From assembly GCF_020497125.1 (NCBI RefSeq), contig NC_059075.1, forward strand, positions 35,686,003-35,750,002: a DNA stretch of 64,000 nucleotides. Reading direction: 5' to 3'. The notes beneath the pieces were generated by a model. That model ran no database searches. It was not told where the DNA came from and saw nothing but the letters and a program-made list of their open reading frames with translations. This DNA comes from Mauremys mutica (taxonomy: Eukaryota; Chordata; Testudines; Geoemydidae). Position 1 is the stretch's first letter. Each line of letters opens with the position of its first letter. The position numbers were made by a program, and so were the translations under genes. Positions 22,137 through 32,695 of this stretch are shown here, in pieces.

Positions 22137-24263
22137 GTCCTGTAAGTTGGTGACTATACTGAGCCCCATTGACTTCGATGGGACTCCACAAAGGTACAAA
22201 GGTCTGTGTAGACTAGAGTTGTTTGAAGGATTGGGGTCTAATTTTCTATAAAAGTGACAGTGTACTAGACCAACTCTTTTCTCTTTAAAGAATTATTGGA
22301 AAAGCAAAACAAAAAAACCCAACAAAAACAAAATAAAACATGACATCCTTCTCAATGATAGAATCTCTGAAGAATGGATTTTTAAGACGACCTCCAATTC
22401 CATCGTGACTTTAACACCAGAATAAACAGGGCAGCCATTCAGCAAACCCATGTCCACATCTAAAAAGTAATTGTAAAGTCTTAGAAGAGCAAGCAAATCT
22501 AAAGAACAAGTTATCATTTACAATGCAGCTTTACACAATGCTGCAGTAGAAATGTCCAAGCTCATGAGAGGAAAATGGAAAGCAGAATTTGAGCAAAGTG
22601 CTCCAGAAAATGACTTCAAAATAGATAACATTCATAATGTGGCTATCAGCATCCATTTACCATCAAAGAAACAATGCCAATGGAAATTGATCACCACAGC
22701 AATTAACAACGAAATGAACTCAATCAGACCCCAGCTTCTCCCTAAGAAGATAGGGGCAGATAGGTGTCCAATACAGATGAGCAAATAATCTGTAATTAAT
22801 AATTTATTCAATTATTTTTGCTTTTTACTCTGTTTTTGTTAATTGTCTGTGGATATATTGCATAACTCTCCAGATTTAATTGTTCCTTCATATTATTCAT
22901 GAATAATTGCAGCAACTAATCCCTAGTCTGAATTTAGGTTTGTTATACAATTCACTATAGGCCTGATCCAAAGTCATTCAAGGTCAGAGAAAAGAGCTCC
23001 ATTTCCTCCAATGGGCTTCGGATAAAGCCCAGTTGGTGCTGTATTGTATTATTTATACAAGTCACTAAATTAGAGTGAATTTGAGCTTGTCTATGTGATT
23101 CTAAAATTTAGAATTTGCAGTTTGCACAGAAGTTATATCCAGGTACAGGATGGAAACCTTGCTGCGTGACTTTGTTATTAGTGCAAACTGAGCCGTGGAT
23201 TTTACTCTTGGGTGCCTAATTTAAAGATCACTTTTGGCTGATATTTGAACATTCATTCTTAGTGTTAGTGACAGAAAAGAGGCACAAACACATTTGAATT
23301 GAATTGTCCAATACATCCCTAAAGAAAATGTTTCCCACCACTTATTCCACAGAAGTCACCACACATCCTTTTTTCTGGGGTTGCACACAAAGCCAGACAT
23401 TTTGGTTACGCAGCCAGACATAGAGGTTTAAAGAAAACCTTTGAACATACATTTTTATAAACACCCAACCTATTATGTTCCAGGAGACACTCATGCCTCA
23501 AATCTATAAAATAACAAAGGAAGGTATTTATTCTGAATATTAACAATAGCAGCAAGAAAATGCATCCCCACATTATGACTCAACCCTACACTTACCAGGC
23601 AGCTGAACAAAATTTGAGACATTTGAGATAGGAATAGATGGCAACCTAGATTAGACAGTCAAGGGTTTTTTTTCTGAATCACAAATCACACAAAAAGAGA
23701 CAATTAGGCAAAACTAAAAAGAACTTTTGTTCTTAATTTCCCTTTTATGTACTGAATAAATCACACCTGCATACTTACCTGAGTATAACATTTCTGCACA
23801 AAATGTCCATGTTCCTATGTGTATATAAAACCTCTATGACAACTACTTGTGGACCAATTACTGTATGCATAAAATACCTGCACATATGTGCGTTTATTGG
23901 CCATTTTGCACCAAGTACTCATGTATATTCTTTTTCAGAACATTTCACCATGTACCTGTGAATATACATTCTTATCTGTATTTAAACATAAACTTCATAT
24001 CTGAAATCTAAAACCTTTCCCTTATGCTTACTTGTCTGCCTGATCCTGCACTATGCAACTCAGTAAGAGTTTTGTCATTGACTTCAATGGGCTCAAGATC
24101 GACACCATAAATGTCCATATACAACACAAATAAAGAATGAAATATAATTTGGAAGCATATTTAAGCTCCTGAAAATTGAGGACTCATGTAACACTGGCTG
24201 AAGGTGTGCAATAGGGCAAGGGTTGTGCAATTTTCCCACTCTGTACTATTCTAACACCTCATT
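22137..24263. other. Gene-free stretch
   Basis: AT-rich, no gene. 22965-23030 (GCCTGATCCAAAGTCATT..CAATGGGCTTCGGAT) and 24035-24105 (CCTGATCCTGCA..CATTGACTTCAATGG) are members of the palindromic repeat family. An ORF at 22552 (78 codons) has no recognisable domain. Confidence 0.45.
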
Positions 24264-24271
24264 GACTAGAA

Positions 24272-24566
24272 CAGGGCTCGGCAACCTTTGGCATGCGGCT
24301 CCCCAGGGTAAGCACCCTGGCGGGTTGGGCCGGTTTGTTTACCTGCCGCATCCACAGGCTCAGCCTATTGCAGTTCCCACTGGCCACGGTTCGCCGCTCC
24401 AGGCCAATGGAGGCGGCGGGAAGTGGCGGCCAGCACATCCCTTGCCAACCGCGGCCAGTGAGAGCTGCGATCGGCCAAACCCATGGACGCTGCAGGTAAA
24501 CAAACCGGCCCGCCCTGACAGGGTGCTTACCCTGGTGAGCCGCATGCCAACGGTTGCCGATCCCTG
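24272..24566. mobile_element. Palindromic hAT MITE (CAGGGRTCGGCAACC family)
   Basis: Starts CAGGGCTCGGCAACC and ends GGTTGCCGATCCCTG, near-perfect inverted termini. Exact 8-bp duplication GACTAGAA at 24264-24271 and 24567-24574. The GC-rich body shows mirrored blocks, for example GGTAAGCACCCTGGCGGG near the left end and its complement near the right. Best-preserved copy of the family in the window. Confidence 0.95.
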
Positions 24567-24574
24567 GACTAGAA

Positions 24575-25134
24575 TCTCCTTCTAGACCTGATCCCCCAAA
24601 CAGCTCTACTAAAGCATCTCAGTCTTGACCTACAGAATTCATAGGTACATTTCATTCCTGTCTCCACACAATAAAAACAGTATAATTCTATCCTGACCTG
24701 CAGCATGTCTTCCTGTTTCAGGCCTCAGGCCCCATACAGCTGTGCTGATGTATCTTAACCCTGACTATAACATCCTCTGTTTCCCAAAGAATCATGGAAA
24801 TGAATAAATCAAAGATGAAAAAGAAAAGAACTATAATATCACCTAGTCTCTCTGCTGGCCAATAGTTTGTTCTTTGTAATGCATATTTTGGTTCTTGGTC
24901 CAATCTTGTTTTAATGGTCTTACTCCCTGGAACACTATTCCCTTACCTAATAGCTCCCATTGTCAGGAAGTTTCTTTTTTATATTCTTCCTCTTTTTTTT
25001 TCTCTCAATTTTATTTCACTACTATTATGTAGTCCTGGCCTCCCACACAGCATGTTGTTCTAGACCTGCAGCATTTCCTACTGCTCTCGTTAGAATCTCC
25101 TATGTGGAAATCGGCAGTGGGGCTGATTTACACC
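24575..25134. other. Gene-free stretch
   Basis: No gene or recognised repeat; T-rich near 24970-25020. Confidence 0.4.
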
Positions 25135-25137
25135 AAA

Positions 25138-25376
25138 GGGTAGATCTACACTAGAAATGCTATAGCGGCACAGCAGTAGCACTGCAGCTGTGGCATTGTA
25201 GCACTTTAGTGTAGACACTACAGTGACAGAAGGGTTCTTCCATTACCAGCAGCTGTTCTTCTATTGACCTAGCAGCATCTGGGGCTTAGGGGAGCTCAGT
25301 TACATCACACAGGGTGTGATATTTTGCATACCCCTCAGTGATTTAGTTAAGCCAAGTTAGCTTTGTAGTGTAGCCC
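25138..25376. mobile_element. PIF/Harbinger-type MITE (CACCCCTGAG-hairpin subfamily)
   Basis: Ends GGGTAGATCTACACTA and (minus) GGGCTACACTACAAAG; flanked by AAA on both sides. The interior holds the paired motif CACAGGGTGTG..CATACCCCTCAGTG also seen at 55336 and 62084, and GAAGGGTTCTTCCAT. Noncoding, 239 bp. Confidence 0.82.
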
Positions 25377-25379
25377 AAA

Positions 25380-26125
25380 GTGGTTTTGCAATGTGGACAA
25401 ATGGGGAGTAGGAAGAAATCCACTAAACTCAGTTTCACTTGTTCAATTCCAAATTTAAGTCCTCAGTTAAATTAGTTTAAATCCAAGTGTCCAGAGAAAA
25501 CAGTTCCCTTTACTAAGCAGTCATTTAAGAAGGATCTGCTATCATTAAAATAATTATAGATAGAAAGAAAATATATTCTTTTTACAGTTCTTCTGTTCCA
25601 TACAATGGCTCCAGAAGGATATTTCCAGTACGTGCACCAAATTCTGGTCTCAGTGACACTGAGGTAAAAAATGAAGTAATTTCCGTGGTTGTTTTATCAG
25701 CTCAGGTTTGCTGTGCTGAAAATGGGGACATTACTTTGTGAATAAGAGATTTATTCTGTAAACAAATATAGTTGTTGACCACATATTGATTTCAAAGACG
25801 CTCACTATATTTCTATATTATATATTTTGGTTTAGTGCACAGAAACCAGCCCAAAATTCAAATCTAATCCAAATTGAACCTTTGGTGGAGTTCAAGAATG
25901 TTACTTTTTAATCAATTTTTTAATTATATTTTACCTTGGCTTTGTGTTTCCTGATTCTGGCTGGAAGTGGAGATGCTGAAATATCTTTAAAGGTTCTGCT
26001 AGCAACTGTATGTTAAGTCCAAGAATAAACTGTAATAGCAGAACTCTCACAAGAAAGATCATTAACTCAAGAGAGCCAGCTGAGTTCTGTAGCCACAAGA
26101 GGCAAACCTCTCAACCTTTTTATCA
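25380..26125. other. Gene-free stretch
   Basis: AT-rich, no recognisable gene or transposon end. Confidence 0.4.
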
Positions 26126-26900
26126 TCAGGCACCTGAATATGATCTCAGTTCCACTGGTATAAATTAGGCATAATTCCAGTCAGTCAGTGGAGTTCCCCC
26201 AGTGTGAAACCAGATCAGAATCAAGCCCCAAAATTGTAGCAACAACCTCCTAAATGTCTAGCAAAGGATTAATGTTTATAGCAGGTTTTTCTTCCTTTTT
26301 CTTTTTTTGCCATGTAAACCATACAAATGTACAGTTAAATCACTGAAAACAATAGCCATTATTTTCTGATTTCTTTATTGGTAGAAGTATACTCTGTGTG
26401 TGCATTTTGTTTTATCTAATTATTTTTATTTCAAAGGAATAGGAAAAGATACCAAGGGCCAGATCCACAAGTACTATAAGTCATCACAGCTCCATTGCCG
26501 CACTGAGTTCAATGGCGCCATGCTGATTTACATCAGATGATCTAGACCAGCAATCATCAAGTAAGCCTGATTCTCCTCTTGCTAAGGTTTACACTGGTGT
26601 AGCTCCATTGATTTGAATGGAATTATCCCTAATTTATACTAATGTCAGTCAGGGGCAGCTCTAGACATTTTGCCGCCCCAAGCACGGAGGGTCCGCTGGT
26701 CCTGCGGCTTCGGCGGACCTCCCGCAGGCGTGCCACTGAAGGCACCCTGCCTGCTGCCCTAGCAGCGATCGGCAGAGCGCCTCCTGTGTCTTGCTGCTCC
26801 AGGCACGCGCTTGGAGCGCTGGTGCCTGGAACCACCCCTGATGTCAGTGAGCAGAGAATTAGCACCCTTTCCGTTGACTTCCATGGACCCGAATCAGGCT
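26126..26900. repeat. Old palindromic interspersed repeats (TTACACTGGTGTAAAT / TGAAGTCAATGG type)
   Basis: 26140-26235 and 26455-26900 (apart from the hAT MITE within) read as eroded copies of a repeat with CACTGGTGTA and CCATTGATTTGAATGG palindromic cores and GGGCCAGAT or GAATCAGGCTCC-like ends. I recognise this as widespread in birds and turtles but cannot assign a class. The hAT MITE at 26650 inserted into it. Confidence 0.55.
26650..26840. mobile_element. hAT MITE (CAGGGGCGGCTCTAG family)
   Basis: Starts CAGGGGCAGCTCTAGACA and ends GGAACCACCCCTG. Exact 8-bp duplication ATGTCAGT (26642-26649 and 26841-26848). GC-rich, 191 bp, noncoding. Same family as 36990 and 44861, as shown by the shared CCGCCCCAAGCACG-like block after the left end. 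Confidence 0.93.
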
Positions 26901-29563
26901 CCAAAAATGGAGCACTTCACAAAATGGAGAGATTTGTCTATTGTAGCCAAACATCCCAAACCTTGAGGTGCTTAGTGCAGCCAAACTACCAAACTCTTTG
27001 AAAGTTCTCATCACAATTTCTAACAAATCTTCCTCTCTAAAAAATATTTGATGTAAACATGCCTGTGTACAGCTTTGTAGAGTGTGATTTGCTCCAAATT
27101 AGCCCTAGTTTGTTAAGCTTTAAAGCATGCTTCAGTGCTCATCTTCCCCATCCTGGTGGGGAACTCTGTTGTGAGGTAGGTGGGGAATACATTTTGTTAT
27201 CTTTTTTCTGCTGCCAGGGGTGTTATGTTTTGAGAACAGGGCCTCAATTCAGGACAACATTTGCTTAGGTCCATCCCTATGCAGTACAGCACTTAAGCAC
27301 ATGATTAATTTTAAGCCTGTGCTTAAATCTCATAGAAGTCCCATCCACATGCCTAAAGTGAAGCACTAGCATAAGTGCTTTGCTGAATAGGACTGTAGGA
27401 GTCTGCTTATGTAAACGTATATTGTATATTTTGAGATGAATGGGAGTGCCCAAAGTCTGGAATGAGTATTCTTTTTTTATTTATAGTATAAATAGAAGTT
27501 ATACATCTTTGGGACAAATTTTGCTTTCATTTACCCTGGTGTCTTTTACACTTATTGTCCATTGATGTCACTTTATTCACTTTGTGTTTACACTGATGTA
27601 AATGAGAGCAGCAGTTGGCTTTTGGCATTTAGACCGAAAGGAAACAAGCAGAGTTAAACTGACAGATTGATACTACAATCTCTGCATTTACAGAAAAGCA
27701 AAGTTCATTTGAGAATCATTTGGGGGTGGGTGGGTTACGATATGAGAAGAGTAGGTGATGGTGAATGTGAGATATCATCATTTATAATGTCAAGAATATC
27801 TGCAACAGGGAATTAACATTCCTTTCCCTCCCAGAAGCAGACCTGCTTGTAATCTCTGGGACCTCGGTAGGTGTCCTCAGATAGTATAAAACCTCAAAGA
27901 AAAATAAATGGAGCTCCCATTTCAGGGAGAGGGACTCAAGATTTTGGCAGAATTTGCAGAAATCAGTTGGAAGCCTTCAATCCCTCTTTCTCTGTTAGAG
28001 GTACAGAAGGTTAAACCTTTAATGGAAGAAGTGAAACTGACAAAGCCCACTAACTAAATTGAATCAGTCAGTATCAACATGTGTAAGTGACAAAGAGGCA
28101 AGATGAAAGATTGGGGTAATTATTTATTTTCAGTTTTTAATGGGCATTTATTTGTGGTTTTCATGCCGATGTTTTTTAATGGTAATTGCCTTTTTCTCTA
28201 CTGTTTATTTTTAATGAGCCCCTTAAAACAGAGCATAAATATTGTAAAATCACAACAGTAATTATCCTGGCTGACTTATAAAGTAGTGTAAAAACAGGAC
28301 ATTGCTGAATTTAGGGGTAAAATGCACATTTGATAAAACAATTTAAAATATGGTTAAGATCACAAACCAGAAGCATAACTGATTTTCAGACTTAACATTT
28401 ACAAATCGATTAGGAACATTACTTTGAGACTAAGATTTTAAAGGTGGTTAAGCATTGGTCTGCTCAGCGTTGCAAAGTCTGACTGTCTTAGGTGGCAAAG
28501 GCCAGAGCATGCCTGCACTGACATTAGTGCCAGAGCAGGGACAGGGGGGAAGCAGCTTGAGCATCCCCAATTCAGGAGCTTCAATCCCTGGCACAGGCTA
28601 GGACATCCCTATGGGACTTTGCAAAGACACATATTCAGGGCGTAAGCACAATCCACCTGCACCTCCTCTCATCCCCTTCCATATCCTGCCTCTTCTGCTT
28701 CCTCAGGCTCTGCTTCTGATCTGCCCCAGGCCTATCCTGGACATGGGGCTCCTGTGGAGACAGTGCACAACTGCCAGATCTGCTCCTCAACAAAGGGACC
28801 TTCTTCACTGGGGATGTTCCCTGGGTGGGGAGAAAGCTTATGCCTACTCTGAGCCCCTTTGGTACTAGGAAAGATGGAAAAGTGCAATATGTGGAAAACA
28901 AAGACATCAGAATTACTCACATGGCAGCACTGCAGTTAGTTATTAAATACAGTTTGTAGCACTTGCATAGTGCTTTATATTTTCAAATTACTGTACAGGC
29001 ACTAATTAACCCGTGTGGGGTGGTCACTAGCTACCCATTTGGAGTCTTTTTCTTTTTAAAAAAATATTATTATTTGGTGAAGTTTTTCAGTTGACCTCCA
29101 AAGTGCTGCATTATCGGGCCCCCCCCAGTCAAAGGACAAACAATGCCATCTGGTTTGTTTGTTTTTAATGAATATTATGCTTTTTTTGTGTGGTCAGTAG
29201 CTTCTGTTGCTCAATCCGAGAAGCCATCAGAACTGGAAGCAAATGTCTTTCCCATTTTTCCGTGCAGTTCTTTGAGATAACTCACTCAGAAATGTGGCCT
29301 AAAATGTTCCCATTGGGTCTGCTGCTCCATTGGCTCTAATACTGCCTTATCAACCACAACAGAGAGAGGATACACAGAAACATGTGGTCCAGAATACATT
29401 GGGCAGACAGTGACGAGTCTCAGATGACTGTTAAAGGCTGATCTTGCTACTTTTTTGTTTACACATTATCATTGGTCTCAAACATTTTATTTTTAGTTTA
29501 GCAGTTTGGGGCCATGACTAACCTTTTGCCAATAGGGTTGAGTTGATTGGATCACCTCTTTTA
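26901..29563. other. Gene-free stretch with old repeat relics
   Basis: 27240-27400 (GCACTTAAGCACATG..AAGTGCTTTGCTGAATAGG) and 27515-27615 (TTTACCCTGGTG..TTTACACTGATGTAAAT) are palindromic-family relics. 28950-29010 resembles the 3' part of an ancient SINE (AGTGCTTTATATTTTC). A run of C lies near 29120. ORFs at 28611 and 28635 overlap on opposite strands and have no domain. Confidence 0.45.
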
Positions 29564-29678
29564 TTAATTATTATTTATTTAGTGCTAAGATCTCTTCAGG
29601 ATTGTGACCCCTTTGTACCAAATGCTGTAAAAAACATACGGTGAGATACAATCCTGCTTCAAAGAGCTTAAAATCTGA
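29564..29678 (+). repeat. Interspersed repeat, TTATTTAGTGCTAAG/AAAGAGCTTA type, left part
   Basis: The sequence TTATTTAGTGCTAAGA, TTTGTACCAAATGCTGTA, AAAGAGCTTAAAATCTGA is an old interspersed repeat; a second copy is at 49975-50098. It continues after the Harbinger insertion at 30560 (TAAGTAGACAAAGGGAGG). Its class is uncertain; it may be MIR-like. Confidence 0.5.
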
Positions 29679-30559
29679 GGATATGTCTACACTGTCAAGT
29701 TTCTGCGCCACAAGTTATACCACTTTTATTAAAACACTGGAATTAAACCGCTGTTGCATGCCCACACTGTGATCTTTGTGAAGCTGGAGCGCATCCACAT
29801 TAGCAGCTCTTGCAACGGCAAAGACAGCAGTGCATTGTGGTAGCTATCCCACTGTGCAACTGGCCACAGGGTGCTTTGGGAAGGGTTTGCAATGCATCAC
29901 GGGGCAGGCACAGCATCCTACTACATTGCCAACTGCTTTTCCACTGAAGGGGGAGAGTACGTGACAGGGAGTGTGTGTGTGTATGGAGGGGGCAAAAGAG
30001 TGTGTTTTGGGGGAAAGAGAGTGTCAGCGTGCTCTATTGGAAGTTCAGATAGCGGCAGGAAGCAACCAGTCCTGATGCAGGGGGAGGAGGAACCCCGACA
30101 TCAGCTCCCGCCTCCCTCCCTGGGCTCTCTGCAACACACACACACACACATCTCTGTGTTTAACAGCATGAACGTTCCACATTAATGATTTGCTTTGTGT
30201 CCCAGAGCAGATCAGCATAGCACCCAATGGCTGTCAGAAACGGTGCTCTGAAAGGGGAGGGGCACATGTCTCCAAGGCAGCTGAGTTCAAAACAATGAGC
30301 AGAGCAGTCACCTGAGGTATTATGGGACAACTCCAGAGGCCAATTACAGCACAGAAAGCAATCAAGGGTCTACATTGGCAATAGATTCCTGGAGCCTCTG
30401 TGCAAATAGCCTTACGACTCTCGTCGAGGTGGGTTTTTTTTGCAGCGCTGCAACTGAGGAGTTTCTGCGCACAAAGTGGCTTGGCAGTGTGTACACGTCT
30501 GCAGTATGAGTGCAAAAAGCTGCTTTACCGCGCAGAAACTTGCCAGTGTAGACAAGCCC
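29679..30559. mobile_element. Long PIF/Harbinger nonautonomous element
   Basis: 881 bp. Ends GGATATGTCTACACTG and (minus) GGGCTTGTCTACACTGG, followed on both sides by an extended inverted pair CAAGTTTCTGCG / CGCAGAAACTTG. Flanks TGA (29676-29678) and TAA (30560-30562). It carries the motif GTAGCTATC..ACTGTGCAA (29841-29860) that is also in the transposase-bearing element at 62418, so it looks like a deletion derivative of that lineage. No coding region survives. Confidence 0.85.
30134..30150 (+). repeat. (CA)n microsatellite
   Basis: Uninterrupted AC dinucleotides within the Harbinger element. Confidence 0.8.
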
Positions 30560-30562
30560 TAA

Positions 30563-31144
30563 GTAGACAAAGGGAGGGAGGGGAAAAAGTTGTGCTGTAT
30601 GGATACACAGGAACACACCATCCCTGCCCCCAACAAGTTTCCAGTCTAAATCCCAGTCCATTAAGAATTGGATTGAAATCTCCAACTGATTTCATACTAT
30701 CAGAACAGCTCTCCTAGTTTATCCCCGTTCCACATTGTCATACAGGTGAAGGATTCATGTCCCATTGCTAATCTCCTGCACCATTCAGCCCCCTCACTAA
30801 AAAATCAAACAAAACAAAAGAGAAAAAAACACTTTCTAACATGCTTTCACAATAGCATGAATTAATAGACATTATAACTGAGAGGCAGATGTTTGCAACT
30901 AAATAAACCATCACACAGCAAAGTGATGTTTTCTCTGAACAAATCACCTTACAACAAACCCTGCCAAGTATTTTCTAAACCCCATTTTTTAAAAGATTAC
31001 TGTGAGTCCTTAAGTGCAGCATAACAACATGGAACCATTTGCCTCCAAATGGGAGAAAGTTTACATGCAGAAGCCTCATACAGTCAGCCACAAGAAGTAA
31101 AGATACCAGAGGTGCAATTTTCAAAAGTCAGGTACTTATGGGGT
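30563..31144. other. Gene-free stretch
   Basis: The first 60-100 bases continue the old repeat interrupted at 29678. The rest is unrecognised. 31110-31140 (GCAATTTTCAAAAGTCAGG) is a scrap of the TTTTCAAA palindromic family. Confidence 0.4.
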
Positions 31145-31660
31145 GTGCAAACAGATTGCTACCCCAGAGATTTGGCAGCAGCTCTGCAGACTAAAGAGAT
31201 TTTTAGAAGTGAGACACATCTTTAAAAAAGGGAAGAAGGAGAATCTGGGGTACTACAGACCTGGCAGCCTCACCTTAGTCCCTGGAAAAATCATGGAGCA
31301 GGTCCTCAAGAAATCTATTTTGAAGCATTTGGAGGAGAGGAATGTGATCAGGAACAATTGACATGGATTCACCAAGGGCAAGTTATGCCTGACCAACCTG
31401 ATTGCCTTCTGTGATGAGATAACTGTCTCAGTGGATATGGGGAAAGCGGTGGGTGTGATATACCTTGACTTTAGCAAAGCTTTTGATATTGTCTCCTTCA
31501 GTATTCTTGCCAGCAAGTTAAAGAAGTATGGATTGGATGAGTGGACTAAAGGGTGGATAGAAAGCTGGCTATATCATTGGGCTCAATGGGTAGTGATCAA
31601 CATCTCGATGACTAGTTGGCAGACGGTATCAAGTGGAGTGCCTCAGCAATGTGCCACAAC
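31145..31660 (+). mobile_element. CR1 LINE fragment, central reverse transcriptase region
   Basis: Reads CR1 ORF2 across the reverse transcriptase fingers and palm: FKKGKKENLGYYRPGSLT, VPGKIMEQ, then after an in-frame stop HGFTK-like and LTNLIAF, and in the frame from 31431 VIYLDFSKAFDIVSF, GWIESWLYHWAQWVV and SSGVPQQ. The RT blocks are in the normal order, but a stop near 31360 and a frame change make it a pseudogene. It breaks off before the FADD motif; 5' and 3' parts are missing. Confidence 0.88.
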
Positions 31661-31689
31661 GCTGATATCGAAGGGCCATCTCTGGGAGT

Positions 31690-32064
31690 CAGGGCCACCT
31701 GGGGGGGGGGAAGCAAGAGGGGCAATTTGCCCTGGGCCCCGCAGGGGTCCCCACAAGAGTTTTTTTGGGGCCCCTGGAGGGGGTCCTTCACTTGCTCCGG
31801 GGCCCCCGGAAAAATCTCGCGGGGCCCAGGCCCCTGGAGCGTCTTCTGCTCCAGGTTGTCATTGGCAATTCGGTGGCGGGGGGTCCTTCCACTCTGGGAC
31901 CTGTCGCCGAAGTGCCCCGAAGACCCGCGGCGGGAGGTCCTTCCAGCACTTCGGCGGTGGGTCCCGGGGAGGGTCTTCGGTGGCAATTCAGCATCAGGGG
32001 GTCCTTCCGCCCCAGGACCCGCCACCAAAGTCCCCAGGCCCCCTGAATCCTCTGAGCGGCCCTG
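31690..32064. mobile_element. hAT MITE, CAGGGCCRC family with GC-rich repeats
   Basis: Starts CAGGGCCACCTGGGG and ends CTCTGAGCGGCCCTG. Exact 8-bp duplication CTGGGAGT (31682-31689 and 32065-32072). The interior is very GC-rich and contains diverged repeats of a unit with GGTCCTTCC and CGAAG blocks (near 31880, 31938, 32000). The long ORFs on both strands (up to 220 codons) are artefacts of this composition. Confidence 0.9.
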
Positions 32065-32178
32065 CTGGGAGTCAGTGTCCATTCAGTTATTGAATTCTAC
32101 CTACCATTATGGGCTGGGATATTCAAAGAAGCTTAAGGAAATTAGGTTCCCATATTTCAATGAGATTAGGGCGTCTAA

Positions 32179-32348
32179 GGACAGGTCTACACTATAGAGT
32201 CAAGTGACCTAAGTTATGCAACTCCAGCTATGTGACTAAAGTAGCTGGAGTCGATGTAGATTAGGCCAACTTATTGCGGGACCCACTAAATTGACCCCTG
32301 GTGGATCAATCGCTGCAGCGTCAATCCATGGTAAGCTTAGACAAGCCC
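32179..32348. mobile_element. PIF/Harbinger-type MITE, TAA target
   Basis: 170 bp with ends GGACAGGTCTACACTA and (minus) GGGCTTGTCTAAGC. Exact TAA on both sides (32176-32178 and 32349-32351). Noncoding. Confidence 0.88.
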
Positions 32349-32359
32349 TAACTCATTTA

Positions 32360-32668
32360 GGATATGTCTACAATGGAGGTGATGGTATAATTTCCAGCTT
32401 GGGTAGATATATTTGTGCTAGCTCAGATTGAGTTAGAGCACTAAAAATATCAGTGTACTCATGGCTGCATGGGTGGCAAGAGGAACTAGCCGCTGAGAGT
32501 ATGTACCTAGGTTTCAGACAGGATTGTACTCAGGGTAGCTAGCCCACCCTGCCTCCCATGCACCCAAGGTAACACTGCTATTTTTAGCACACTAGCTTGA
32601 TCTGAGCTAGCGTGGGTATGTCTACCTGAATTGGAAATTACACTTCCAGCTCCAGCGTAGATATTCCC
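32360..32668. mobile_element. PIF/Harbinger-type MITE, TTA target
   Basis: 309 bp with ends GGATATGTCTACAATG and (minus) GGGAATATCTACGCTGG. Exact TTA on both sides (32357-32359 and 32669-32671). The interior (CACTAAAAATATCAGTG, ATGGCTGCATGGG, CTATTTTTAGCACACTAGC) matches 34279-34615, so these two form a subfamily. Confidence 0.9.
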
Positions 32669-32695
32669 TTAGTTTCCTTTGAAAATCCCAGGCCC

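Larger units (their letters stand above)
32107..32695. repeat. Old TTTTCAAAG/CTTAAGG palindromic repeat, split by two MITEs
   Basis: Left half 32107-32178 (GGGATATTCAAAGAAGC, TTAGGTTCCCA, GATTAGGGCGTCTAA), an 11-base middle 32349-32359, and right end 32669-32695 (TTAGTTTCCTTTGAAAATCCC). The left and right ends are inverted partners. A further half copy is at 62336-62417. Confidence 0.6.

Noticed and set aside
31431..32197. Long ORFs on both strands (220, 193 and 156 codons) near 31.4-32.2 kb
   Set aside because: The first part is CR1 reverse transcriptase and the rest is the GC-rich hAT MITE with an exact 8-bp target duplication. Low stop density comes from base composition.
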